A stretch of 64,000 nucleotides of DNA, from NCBI RefSeq assembly GCF_003171655.1, contig NZ_QFZL01000004.1, positions 186,001 to 250,000 on the forward strand, in the 5' to 3' direction. Both the position numbers and the translations under genes were made by a program. Below the pieces are notes generated by a model. That model searched no databases. It was not told where the DNA came from and worked only from the letters and a program-made list of their open reading frames with translations. This document shows, piece by piece, positions 1 through 11,497 of the stretch. The stretch is from Stakelama portus. Its GTDB lineage: Bacteria; Pseudomonadota; Alphaproteobacteria; Sphingomonadales; Sphingomonadaceae. How positions within the stretch are numbered: the first letter of the stretch is position 1; each line of letters starts with the position of its first letter.

Positions 1-1293
1 GACTTTGCCGCGCTGTGCGCCCGTACCGATTGCGTATTGGCGCCGACGCCGCTGCCGTTCGATCACCCGCTATGGATCGTCTATTCCAGCGGCACGACCG
101 GCAAGCCCAAGGCGCTGGTCCATGGTCATGGCGGGATCATCCTCGGCAATGCGGCAACGCGGCTCCATAGCGATCTTGGCGCCAGCTATGACGCGCGCAC
201 GCCGGGCGAGCGTTTCCACTGGTTCAGTTCGACCGGCTGGATGATGTGGAATACGCAAGTCGGCGGCCTGCTGGGCGGGACCACGATCTGCATTTACGAC
301 GGCAGCCCGATGGGCAGCCGGGAAGCGCCCGACTGGGGTGTCCTGTGGCGTTTCGCCGCACGCCATCGCGTCACCTTCCTGGGATCGGGCGCGCAATTCT
401 ACACGCTATGCGCCAAATCCGGTCTCGACCTTGCTTCGGTCGGCGACCTTTCTTCGCTAAGGTCTCTGGGAAGTACCGCGTCGCCCTTGCCGGCGGCGGT
501 GCAGCTGGAAATTTCCAGACGGCTCGGCTCGGCCGGCGCGCCGGATATCTGGTGGTTCAACAGCTCGGGCGGCACGGATATTTGCGGGGCGTTCTGCACG
601 GGCAATCGCGATCTGCCCGAAGCGCCCGGAAAATTGCAGTGCCGCCAGATCGGCGCTGCCGTGGAAGCGTGGGACGAAGCGGGCAATCCGGTCATCGACG
701 TGGTCGGCGAGCTTGTCTGCACCCAGCCGCTGCCGAACATGCCGCTCTATCTGGTCGGCGATACCGATGGCGCGCGCTATCGCGAATCCTATTTCGACAT
801 GTATCCCGGCATCTGGCGGCATGGCGACTGGCTGCGCATCGAATCCGACGGGACTTGCGAAATCTTCGGCCGCAGCGACGCCACCATCAACCGTGGCGGA
901 CACCGGATGGGCACCAGCGAAATCTATGACGCCGTGGAGCAACTGGATGCCGTCGCGGATTCGATGGTGATCGACGTTCGCCAGCAAGATGCCGACAGCA
1001 AGTTGCTGCTCTTCGTGGTTCCGGCGGGCGGAGAACTGACCGATGCACTGGCGGATGCCGTTCGGGACGCGATCCGAACCTCGCTATCGCCGCGCTTCAT
1101 CCCGGATGCGATCATCCCGGTCGCCGACATTCCGCGAACCCTGACGTCCAAGAAGCTGGAATTGCCGGTCAAGCGGTTGTTCGAAGGGCGTCGTGGCAAG
1201 GCACTGGTCGATCCATCGACCATGTCCAATCCCGATTCGCTAACCGAATATATGGCTATCGCAGACCGTTTGTCGTCCGGACGGGGCGTGTAG
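1..1293 (+). CDS. Acetoacetate--CoA ligase (acetoacetyl-CoA synthetase), 5' end outside the window
   Basis: Adenylate-forming enzyme that would activate acetoacetate to acetoacetyl-CoA using ATP and CoA in the cytoplasm, linking ketone bodies or PHB breakdown to central metabolism. The frame is open from base 1, so the N-terminal part (roughly 200-230 residues of a family of about 650) is missing. The phosphate-binding loop YSSGTTGKPKALVHGHGG is at visible residues 23-40. The family-typical WMMWN stretch and YDGSP follow, then the hinge motif GRSDATINRGGHRMGTSEIY and the C-terminal lysine region TSKKLELPVKR. The WMMWN/YDGSP pair favours acetoacetyl-CoA synthetase over acetyl-CoA or propionyl-CoA synthetase. 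It ends in TAG and no cotranscribed partner follows. Confidence 0.88.
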   Translation, partial: DFAALCARTDCVLAPTPLPFDHPLWIVYSSGTTGKPKALVHGHGGIILGNAATRLHSDLGASYDARTPGERFHWFSSTGWMMWNTQVGGLLGGTTICIYDGSPMGSREAPDWGVLWRFAARHRVTFLGSGAQFYTLCAKSGLDLASVGDLSSLRSLGSTASPLPAAVQLEISRRLGSAGAPDIWWFNSSGGTDICGAFCTGNRDLPEAPGKLQCRQIGAAVEAWDEAGNPVIDVVGELVCTQPLPNMPLYLVGDTDGARYRESYFDMYPGIWRHGDWLRIESDGTCEIFGRSDATINRGGHRMGTSEIYDAVEQLDAVADSMVIDVRQQDADSKLLLFVVPAGGELTDALADAVRDAIRTSLSPRFIPDAIIPVADIPRTLTSKKLELPVKRLFEGRRGKALVDPSTMSNPDSLTEYMAIADRLSSGRGV

Positions 1294-1633
1294 GGGCGGG
1301 CCTGGCAGCAGGATGGATCGGGTGGGCGATGCAACGCGCCATCCCCGAGATATTGCAGAAGCCTCACCAGCCCATGGTTCGGCGGACAAGGCGCGCCTGC
1401 ATGGGGGGTATTGCTCCCGCGCTGTTGTCGCCGGGTAGTGGTCAGGTGAATCCGCAGCCAGGTCGCGCTCGCTTTTCAGTTGAAGCGCGCGGAGCTTGCC
1501 GCCGACGAGACAATTGTCCCTGGCGACGATCCCGATGATCTGCATCAGCGCGGAAAAAATGCTCGTTGCCGCGGCAAAGGCGTGACCTGACGGAGTGCCG
1601 GTGCGCGCTGTACAAGTCGGCTGAGGCTTGCGG
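1294..1633. other. Intergenic region without a recognisable gene
   Basis: About 340 bases between the acyl-CoA synthetase and the small membrane-protein gene. Short open frames exist on both strands, but they have no ribosome-binding site, no hydrophobic or motif content, and arginine/proline-rich shadow composition. No clear terminator hairpin with a T-run, tRNA or repeat was seen. Confidence 0.5.
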
Positions 1634-2005
1634 TCATGGCCCGGCCCACCATAGCCAGAGGAAAGCGGCCGACAGCACCGCCTCGCCCGCGATCGATCGG
1701 AAAATGCCCGCGCTGGCCCGTCGCGCCAGGAATTCGAACAGCCCCAGACATGCCAGAAGCGCGACGGCGCCCGCCACGACTAGGCACATGGCCGAGCGGA
1801 AATCCGAAGGCGCGGCATTGCGCCCCAGAAAAAACGCCAGGGCAAGGCCGAGATAGATGACGCCGAGCCGGCGAAACAGAATCAGCGCGCCGGCGGTCGG
1901 TTCAAGACCCCACTCCCTGAGCACGCCGCCCCCCGCGAAGAGGAAGCGGAACCCCAGAAGGCAAGCAGCGCCGCACGTGACGTACGCCAATATCTGAAAG
2001 GTCAT
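1634..2005 (-). CDS. Small integral membrane protein, function unknown
   Basis: A 123-residue protein beginning MTFQILAYVTCGAACLLGFR. The start at 2005 is preferred over an in-frame start at 2164 because AGGAAG lies about 8 bases upstream and the longer version adds a non-hydrophobic tail. About four hydrophobic segments (residues 3-22, 38-58, 68-90, 100-120) indicate an inner-membrane protein. No catalytic motif is visible and I do not recognise the family by name. It is divergent from the AraC regulator at 2125, with 119 bases between the two starts, so it is a plausible target of that regulator; this is inference from position only. Confidence 0.65.
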   Translation of the reverse strand: MTFQILAYVTCGAACLLGFRFLFAGGGVLREWGLEPTAGALILFRRLGVIYLGLALAFFLGRNAAPSDFRSAMCLVVAGAVALLACLGLFEFLARRASAGIFRSIAGEAVLSAAFLWLWWAGP

Positions 2006-2124
2006 TGTCGATCTTCCTGATCCAAATGCCGGGGCCAATGCAGGCCCGTTCGGCACGGTCATGCAGGATTGCGTCCGGACGATCCATGCGCCATCGTCCG
2101 ATTTTCCTTGGAGATCGTCCAGGC

Positions 2125-3042
2125 ATGGATCCGCTGTCCGATGTCCTCGCGCTGCTGGAACCAAGAAGCTACCGTGTCGGCGGCTTCGAGGCGGGCGGCG
2201 ACTGGTCGATCCGCTTCGATGCCTATGACACAGGGATCAAATGCTATGCCGTGACTGCGGGCAGTTGCTGGATCACGGTCGAAGGCGCCGGCCCGCCTGT
2301 GCTGCTTGAGCAAGGCGATTGTTTTCTGTTGCCGCACGGCTGGCCGTTCCGGATTGCAAGCGATCCGAACCTGCCGGCCGAGGATTACCGACCTTATTTC
2401 GTTGGCTCACCCGAGGGCGCGGTCGTCAGGTTGCACGGCGGCGGCGGGGTGACGGTGCTCGGCAGCCATTTCCAGTTCGCAGGGCCGCATGCCGAGATGC
2501 TGCTGGGGCTGTTGCCGCCGCTCGTTCACCTGAAGAGCGAGGCGGATCGTGCGACGCTGCGCTGGGCCTTTGACCGGATGCGACAGGAACTGGCCATTGC
2601 CCAGCCGGGAAGCGTGCTGATCGCGCAGCATCTGGCCCATATGATCTTTGTCCAGGCGTTGCGGCTTCACCTGGAGGAAGGCAGGGACGCGGGATGGTTT
2701 TCCGCGCTGTCCGACAAGCGGATCGGCGCGGCGATTGCCGCGATGCACCGGGAACCGGCCCGGCGCTGGACGGTCGCAATGCTTGCCGCCGATATCGGCA
2801 TGTCGCGATCCAGTTTCGCGGCGCGGTTCAGGCAATTGGTCGGCGAAGGACCGATGGCATATCTCACCCGCTGGCGGATGCTGCGCGCCGAACGCAGCCT
2901 TTCGCGCGGCGAGGCCGTCGGGACCGTCGCCCGCTCGCTCGGATATGAATCGGAAAGCGCGTTCAGCACTGCCTATAAGCGCGTCATGGGCAGCACGCCC
3001 CGCCGGCGCGCGCGTTCGGCGGTCATCGGGCCGCTGCGCTAG
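2125..3042 (+). CDS. AraC-family transcriptional regulator with N-terminal cupin domain
   Basis: A 305-residue regulator starting MDPLSDVLALLEPRSYRVGG; an upstream in-frame start at 2005 would add 40 residues overlapping the divergent gene. Residues 15-175 form a cupin-type ligand domain of the kind found in cupin_6/AraC proteins (GCWITV-like strands, LEQGDCFLLPHG). Residues 205-300 carry two helix-turn-helix units, including WTVAMLAADIGMSRSSFAAR and VARSLGYESESAFSTAYKR, the latter being the typical AraC second helix-turn-helix. The divergent membrane protein at 1634-2005 is the likely neighbour target. The ligand cannot be deduced. Confidence 0.85.
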   Translation: MDPLSDVLALLEPRSYRVGGFEAGGDWSIRFDAYDTGIKCYAVTAGSCWITVEGAGPPVLLEQGDCFLLPHGWPFRIASDPNLPAEDYRPYFVGSPEGAVVRLHGGGGVTVLGSHFQFAGPHAEMLLGLLPPLVHLKSEADRATLRWAFDRMRQELAIAQPGSVLIAQHLAHMIFVQALRLHLEEGRDAGWFSALSDKRIGAAIAAMHREPARRWTVAMLAADIGMSRSSFAARFRQLVGEGPMAYLTRWRMLRAERSLSRGEAVGTVARSLGYESESAFSTAYKRVMGSTPRRRARSAVIGPLR

Positions 3043-3196
3043 CCAAATGGGAACAACGCGTGCGGCGGAGCGGCACCGGCGCGTGCCGAAACTGCCGGTC
3101 GTTGCGCGGCGGCCTTTCCGCCTCTCGGTCTCGCTGACCGGCGCGGCGATCAGCGTGCGGTTTCGCGATGGTTCCAGCCTGCGGAACGGACCGATT

Positions 3197-4627
3197 TCAG
3201 AACAGCGGAGCAATCATCGTCAGCAGATTGTCGACAAAGCGGCGGGCAATCGACCGGCTGGCGGCGCCGCCGCGATCGATCTCGATAGCGTCGGCAAGCC
3301 AGCGCTGCTGATGCTCGCGCAACTGCGTTGCCAGCTCGCGGGATTCGAACAGGATGTTGTTCTCGAAATTCAGATCGAGACTGCGCCGGTCCATGTTGGA
3401 CGAGCCGATCAGGGCCAGCCTGTCGTCCACCGCGATCGTCTTGGCGTGCAGCAGTCCGCCGCCATATTCGAAGATACGCACCCCGGCTCTTGCGAGAACC
3501 GGATAATAGGCTCGGCCGATTGCGCCGACGATCCGGTTGTCGTTGCGGCGCGGAAAGACGATGCGGACCGCGACGCCACGTCGCGCCGCGGCAACGATCG
3601 CGCTGATCAGCGGCGGATCGGGCGCGAAATAGGGCGTCGTGATCGTCGCGCTTTCCTGTGCGACCGCGAGCGTGGCGACGAACATGTCGGTCATCGTTCC
3701 GCCCGGAGATAGCGGCCCGGTTCCTGCGGCGATCGCAACGAAGCCGTCGGCCGCAGGTTGCGGCGGATCGACGGCCATGACGGGACGCAGATCCTCGCCC
3801 GTTTCCAAGGTCCAGGCAGAGGCGAAGATGAGGTCGGCCTGGCGTGCCACCGGCCCTTCGAAGCGAACCAGAATATCGACCCAGGGCGCAAAGCTGCGTT
3901 TGACCAGAAACGCCGGATCGGCGCAATTCTGGCTGCCGCAATATGTGACGTGTCCGTCGATGACGGCGATCTTGCGGTGATTGCGCAGATCGGTGCGATG
4001 CCCCACCAGAAAGCCGAGACCCAGCGGCGCCTGAAGCGAACTGCAAAGCCGCGCGCCGGCATCGCGCATCGCCGACCAGGGATCGGAGCGGATCAACGCC
4101 CGCGATCCGATCGCATCGGCGACGATGCGACAGGTCACCCCGCGCCGGGCCGCGCGACATACCGCCTCCACGACCTTCATGCCATTATTGTCGGCCAGCC
4201 AGATGTAGAAGGACAAATGAACCGACTGGGTTGCCGCATCGATGTCTGCGACCAGCATCGCGATCGCGGCATCGGAATCGGGTGCGATCCGGCCTGTGTT
4301 TCCGACAGAAGCCGGCCAACCCGATGCCGCTTCGAAGGTTCGAAAGGCGTTCGCCGCGAAGGCGGCGTCCCCGCGTTCTGCAGGGCGGGGCGCGAATGGA
4401 AGCAGCGCGTCATAGGCGCGGCGTCCACGGTCCCTGAGGCCGCTCGAAATCCAGGGTTCGCCGAACAGAAGGTACAGGATCACGCCGAGCACGGGCAAGG
4501 CGATCAGCAGCAGCAACCAGGCTGCGCGCGCATAGGAATCGCGCCCTTCGAGCAGGACCGCGCGGAGGACCACGGCGAGATGGAGCGCCGCGACGATCAG
4601 CCATAGGATGGTGTTCAGTTCGATCAA
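3197..4627 (-). CDS. cls: Cardiolipin synthase (phospholipase D superfamily)
   Basis: A 476-residue membrane enzyme that joins two phosphatidylglycerol molecules to give cardiolipin and glycerol at the inner membrane. Two N-terminal membrane helices (residues 5-25 and 33-55, the latter with ARAAWLLLLIALPVLGVILY) precede two HKD motifs. The first is NHRKIAVIDGHVTYCGSQN near residue 216 and the second is LHAKTIAVDDRLALIGSSN near residue 394. Length and architecture match bacterial ClsA-type enzymes. The start is a TTG at 4627 with AGGGGTG eight bases upstream, and the reading starts with the usual short hydrophobic segment. It stands alone: the flanking genes are more than 150 bases away. Confidence 0.93.
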   Translation of the reverse strand: MIELNTILWLIVAALHLAVVLRAVLLEGRDSYARAAWLLLLIALPVLGVILYLLFGEPWISSGLRDRGRRAYDALLPFAPRPAERGDAAFAANAFRTFEAASGWPASVGNTGRIAPDSDAAIAMLVADIDAATQSVHLSFYIWLADNNGMKVVEAVCRAARRGVTCRIVADAIGSRALIRSDPWSAMRDAGARLCSSLQAPLGLGFLVGHRTDLRNHRKIAVIDGHVTYCGSQNCADPAFLVKRSFAPWVDILVRFEGPVARQADLIFASAWTLETGEDLRPVMAVDPPQPAADGFVAIAAGTGPLSPGGTMTDMFVATLAVAQESATITTPYFAPDPPLISAIVAAARRGVAVRIVFPRRNDNRIVGAIGRAYYPVLARAGVRIFEYGGGLLHAKTIAVDDRLALIGSSNMDRRSLDLNFENNILFESRELATQLREHQQRWLADAIEIDRGGAASRSIARRFVDNLLTMIAPLF

Positions 4628-4837
4628 CGACGTTTCACCCCTGTCGGTGCCTGGTATCTGTGCTTCTTTCCTTGGTCATGGTCCAGCCGCTTCCGGGTTG
4701 CCGGCGGACGGCCGGTTGCTGAGCGATGCGCGGTCGATAATCGTCGTTCATCAGCCGATGGCCGCTGCGGTGGCCGCCGTCGCGCTCGCATATCCCGTCC
4801 CCTGCGGAGCCGGGTCTTGCAACCACAGACGGTTCGC

Positions 4838-5974
4838 TCAGGCTCTGGGAAGCCGCACCTCGAACGTGCTGCCTTCGCCGGGGGCGCTTTTCTGGAGGGA
4901 AATCTGGCCGCCATGCATTTCCACCAGTTCCTTGACCAGCGCCAGACCGATGCCCAGACCGTCACCGACGATACCAAGCGATGAATCGGCCTGACCGAAA
5001 ATCTCGAAGATTCGCGTCTGCTGATCCGGTGCGATGCCGATGCCGGTGTCGCGGACCGCGATGATCGCCTGAGTCTCGGTTCCGGATATCGTGACGGTTA
5101 TCCGTCCGCCCGCAGGCGTGTAGCGCGCGGCATTGCCGACCAGGTTGCTCACGATCTGGATTATTCTGGCGGGATCGGCTTCGAGGAGGATCTCCTCATC
5201 GGGCATTTCGACGTCGAGCCTGTGTCCGGCCGTCTCGATCGCCACGCTGTTGAGCGCCAGCGCCTGTGGCAGGATGTCGTGCAGCGAGAGCGTTTCCTTC
5301 CGCAGCGAAATCTTGCCCTGCTCGATCCGCGCGATATCCAGAAGATCGTCCACCAGCCGCGAAACATGCGTGATGTTCTGTCGCATCGCCGCGCGCACCT
5401 CATCGGCATTCGCCCGGCGATTGTCGCGCTCGAGAATGTTGAGCCCTGAGGAAAGCACCATCAGCGGATTGCGCAGTTCATGCCCCAGAACCGCAAGAAA
5501 GCGATTCTTCTGCTGGTCGGCGACCTGAAGCGCCGCGCTGAGCATGGCGAGTTCGTCGCGCTGGGCGGCGATCTGGCGACGCTGATCGTAAAGGTCGATG
5601 AAAACCGCCGCCTTCGAGCGCAGAATATCCGCTTCGATCGGTTTCTGGATGAAGTCGACTGCACCGGCTTCATAGCCACGGAAGCGGCGCGCGGAATCGC
5701 CCGTTCCGGCGGTCACGAAAATGATCGGAATATGCCGCGACCGTTCGTTGGCGCGCATGAATTCCGCGAGCTCGAATCCGTCCATCCCGGGCATCTGCAC
5801 GTCGAGCAGCGCCAGCGCATAGTCATGCTGCAGCATCAGTTCGAGCGCTTCCTCGCCGCTGCGGGCCGTGTGGAACGCCAGTCCGTCGCGCTTGAGCAAC
5901 GCTTCGAGCGCGAGCAGATTCTCGGCCAGATCGTCGACCAGCAGCAGGTTGATGGTGGGTTCGGGCACCGTCAT
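4838..5974 (-). CDS. Response regulator / sensor histidine kinase fusion (receiver-HisKA-HATPase)
   Basis: A 378-residue soluble protein with an N-terminal receiver domain (residues 8-125; phospho-acceptor Asp in LLDVQMPGMDG, Lys in IQKPIEAD), a short coiled linker, a HisKA domain with FLAVLGHELRNPL near residue 165, and an HATPase domain with N-box NLVGNAARYTPAGG, G1 DTGIGIAPD and G2 GDGLGIGLALVKE. No membrane segment is present, so it probably receives phosphate or a signal from the large hybrid kinase of the same operon. Its ATG overlaps the cheB stop by four bases (ATGA), which indicates translational coupling. It is the last gene of the four-gene signalling operon. Confidence 0.92.
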   Translation of the reverse strand: MTVPEPTINLLLVDDLAENLLALEALLKRDGLAFHTARSGEEALELMLQHDYALALLDVQMPGMDGFELAEFMRANERSRHIPIIFVTAGTGDSARRFRGYEAGAVDFIQKPIEADILRSKAAVFIDLYDQRRQIAAQRDELAMLSAALQVADQQKNRFLAVLGHELRNPLMVLSSGLNILERDNRRANADEVRAAMRQNITHVSRLVDDLLDIARIEQGKISLRKETLSLHDILPQALALNSVAIETAGHRLDVEMPDEEILLEADPARIIQIVSNLVGNAARYTPAGGRITVTISGTETQAIIAVRDTGIGIAPDQQTRIFEIFGQADSSLGIVGDGLGIGLALVKELVEMHGGQISLQKSAPGEGSTFEVRLPRA

Positions 5975-6537
5975 TGAGTCACCGTCTTTGCAAGATGCGC
6001 CGCGATTTCATCGAGCGTCATAACCAGTGCGCCCCGGCACGCGTCCGCTGCGGCGACCGGCATCGCCGCGACTTCGGCTTCGTCGGGATTTTGCACGATG
6101 GCGGTGCCGCCCGCCGCGCATATCGCCTGCAATCCGGCTGCGCCGTCATTATTGGCGCCAGTCAGCACGATCCCCGTCAGCGCCGCTCCATAGGCATCGG
6201 CGGCGCTTTCGAACAACACGTCGATCGCCGGACGCGAATGATTGACCGGTTCCTCGGTCGAAAGGGCGAGCGCGCCCTCCGCCTCGACCAGCAGATGATA
6301 GTCGGGCGGCGCGAAATAGACGGTCCCCGACGTCAGCGGTTCCTTGTCCTCGGCTTCCTTCACTCTCATCCGGCACTTGCGGTCGAACAGCGCGACCAGC
6401 GCATTGTCCTTTCGCGGCGGAATATGAACCACCACCACGACCGGCAGCGGATAATCCGCCGGCAGATCGGGCAGGATATGCGAAAGCGCCTGTACACCGC
6501 CCGCCGAAGCACCGATTGCGACCAGCCCCTGCGTCAT
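5971..6537 (-). CDS. cheB: CheB-type protein-glutamate methylesterase, catalytic domain only
   Basis: A 188-residue protein consisting only of the CheB methylesterase domain. The catalytic triad can be placed as Ser11 (IGASAGGVQ), His38 (VVVHIPP) and Asp131 (LTGANNDGAAG). Classical CheB has an N-terminal receiver domain that restrains the esterase; here it is absent, so regulation would have to come from partner proteins. It overlaps cheR upstream (ATGA) and the receiver-kinase downstream (ATGA). No chemoreceptor, CheA or CheW gene is in the window, so a role in modifying a kinase or receptor elsewhere is more likely than chemotaxis in the strict sense; that is inference. Confidence 0.9.
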   Translation of the reverse strand: MTQGLVAIGASAGGVQALSHILPDLPADYPLPVVVVVHIPPRKDNALVALFDRKCRMRVKEAEDKEPLTSGTVYFAPPDYHLLVEAEGALALSTEEPVNHSRPAIDVLFESAADAYGAALTGIVLTGANNDGAAGLQAICAAGGTAIVQNPDEAEVAAMPVAAADACRGALVMTLDEIAAHLAKTVTQ

Positions 6538-7357
6538 CGCGACTTTCTCCGATAGATACGTTCCTCGCGCACGAACTCGGAGAACCGGTCGGCCTGGGCG
6601 GAAAAACGCAGACTCTCCTTGGACCCGATGCCCAGAAAGCCACGCCGTGCCAGTGATTCCGCGAACAGGCCGACCACGCGATCTTGCAGTTCACGATCGA
6701 AATAAATCAAGACATTGCGGCAGGATATCAGGTGCATTTCGCCAAATGCCGCGTCGGTGACCAGGCTGTGGTCGGAAAATACGGTTCGTGCGCGCAGCGA
6801 CTGGTCGAACACCGCGCGGCCGTAATCGGCGGTATAATATTCCGACAGCGAGCATTGGCCGCCCGATTGCTGGTAGTTTTCCGTGAACAATCGCACGCGG
6901 TCTAGCGAATAGACACCCGCCTTGGCCGCCTTCAGCGCGGCGGGATTGATGTCGGTGGCATAGAAGATCGTCTTTTCCGCCAGCCCCTCTTCGCGGAACA
7001 GGATGGCGAGCGAATAGAGTTCCTCGCCATGGCTGCATCCGGCCACCCACACTTTCAGCGAGGGATAGGTGCGCAAATGCGGGATCACCTTCTCGCGCAA
7101 CGCCCGGAAATAGGACGGATCGCGAAACATCTCGCTGACCTGTACCGTCAGATAATTGAGCAGGTTGGGCAGCATCGTTTCGTCATGCAGCACGGCGGAT
7201 TGCAGCGCCGAAATGCTGTCGAAGCCCAGCTGCTTTTGCGCCTGAAGCAATCGGCGCTTGATCGACGCGCGCGCATAATGGCGGAAATCATAATGATAAT
7301 GGCGATAAAGCGCGTCCAGCAGCAGCTGGATTTCTATTTCCTCGACGGGCTCGCTCA

Positions 7358-7358
<1 letters not shown>
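6534..7358 (-). CDS. cheR: CheR-type protein-glutamate O-methyltransferase
   Basis: A 274-residue SAM-dependent methyltransferase. The N-terminal helical CheR_N domain (LLDALYRHYHYDFRHYARAS) is followed by the Rossmann domain with the SAM loop VWVAGCSHGEELYSLAI, then YATDINPAAL and the ISCRNVLIYFDRELQ signature typical of CheR. No C-terminal TPR is present. I chose the ATG at 7358 because its A is also the last base of the upstream kinase stop codon (TAATG), a one-base overlap; an ATG 15 bases further upstream is possible. Together with CheB it gives a complete reversible methylation pair inside the operon. Confidence 0.92.
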
Positions 7359-10792
<3,434 letters not shown>

Positions 10793-11132
10793 TTTGGATA
10801 CCTTACAAAAGCAGCCTGGGTGAAATAGCAGGCGGACTGTTCTATTCAATCGCTATCGGGCTTTGTGGGGCAGGCGCCGAAGGGGCGTAGCGGACTCATT
10901 TTTCAGCCCGCGCGCGTCCGCAAGCGAGGCGACGGATCCCGGCCTTGGTCCCATTGGGGACGCAATCCGCGAGGAGGGCGGGAGGCGGGGGCATCGCCGA
11001 GTTACCGGAGCGGCAGCGTCGCCGGCCCGCATCCGGATGTCGTGAAATCCCCGCCGGCTTGGCCGAACGCTGCATGCAGGACGCCGTTGGCACCCCCGGA
11101 AGGGCACGCTTTCAGGCGATAAGCAAACGATA

Positions 11133-11160
11133 TTGACAGCGCCACGAGTCTGTATATTAA
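11133..11160 (+). promoter_or_regulatory. Sigma70-like promoter of the pectin operon
   Basis: TTGACA at 11133-11138 and TATTAA at 11155-11160 with a 16-base spacer. It points towards the TonB-dependent receptor. The expected start of transcription is about 11167, exactly where the first ACCGGT dyad begins, so a bound repressor would block initiation. Read by eye; no transcript data. Confidence 0.5.
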
Positions 11161-11166
11161 AAGTGT

Positions 11167-11180
11167 TGACACCGGTTACC
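11167..11180 (+). promoter_or_regulatory. LacI-type operator candidate 1 overlapping the start of transcription
   Basis: TGACACCGGTTACC, an imperfect dyad centred on ACCGGT with the central CG typical of LacI/GalR-family operators. It sits directly behind the -10 box of the pectin operon promoter. A sister site with the same core lies at 11403. The cognate regulator is not in this window. Confidence 0.42.
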
Positions 11181-11402
11181 TGAAGACGGGAACCGGCTGT
11201 CTGGCGAAGTAATTCGCCGCTGTCCGTTTTCGCCGGGGGCGATCGGGCAAATTGGCGGAACGGGGGAGGTCGCAATAGGAATCAGCGCGCCATCAGTGCG
11301 AGTGGCCGTTTTTCGGCAAATTCTTGAAAAAATCAGAATCGCTGACGGGTGTAGCCTGCAACGCAGGTGCGCCCACATTGCATCATAGATTTCGACTGTT
11401 GT

Positions 11403-11416
11403 TGATACCGGTGTCA
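11403..11416 (+). promoter_or_regulatory. LacI-type operator candidate 2
   Basis: TGATACCGGTGTCA, a near-perfect 14-base palindrome with one mismatched pair and the same ACCGGT core as the site 236 bases upstream. It lies 82 bases before the receptor start codon, inside the transcribed leader. Paired sites at this distance are compatible with looping by a tetrameric LacI-type repressor; this is inference. Confidence 0.42.
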
Positions 11417-11497
11417 CAGCTTTCGAAGCTCGCGCTGCAAAGTGCCGGTTTCGAAATCGACCGCGCCGGTTACATGTCGATCGAACGGGAGAAGGTC

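Larger units (their letters stand above)
10793..11497. other. Long intergenic region carrying the promoter and operators of the pectin operon
   Basis: About 700 bases between divergent units: the signalling operon reads leftward and the pectin operon rightward. The left half (10850-11120) shows no convincing gene; short open frames there have no ribosome-binding sites. The right half holds a sigma70-like promoter (11133-11160), two ACCGGT-centred dyads described separately, and a 5' leader of some 330 bases before the receptor start. The inverted pair CCGGTT/AACCGG just after the first operator could fold in the leader. Confidence 0.55.

Noticed and set aside
1545..1787. Short minus-strand frame near 1.6 kb
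   Set aside because: It lies in another frame over the small membrane-protein gene, has no ribosome-binding site and reads as Arg/Gly-rich sequence.
11324..11497. 58-codon extension of the pectin-operon receptor
   Set aside because: The extension covers operator 2 and lacks a signal-peptide character; ATG 11498 has a good Shine-Dalgarno directly before the signal peptide.
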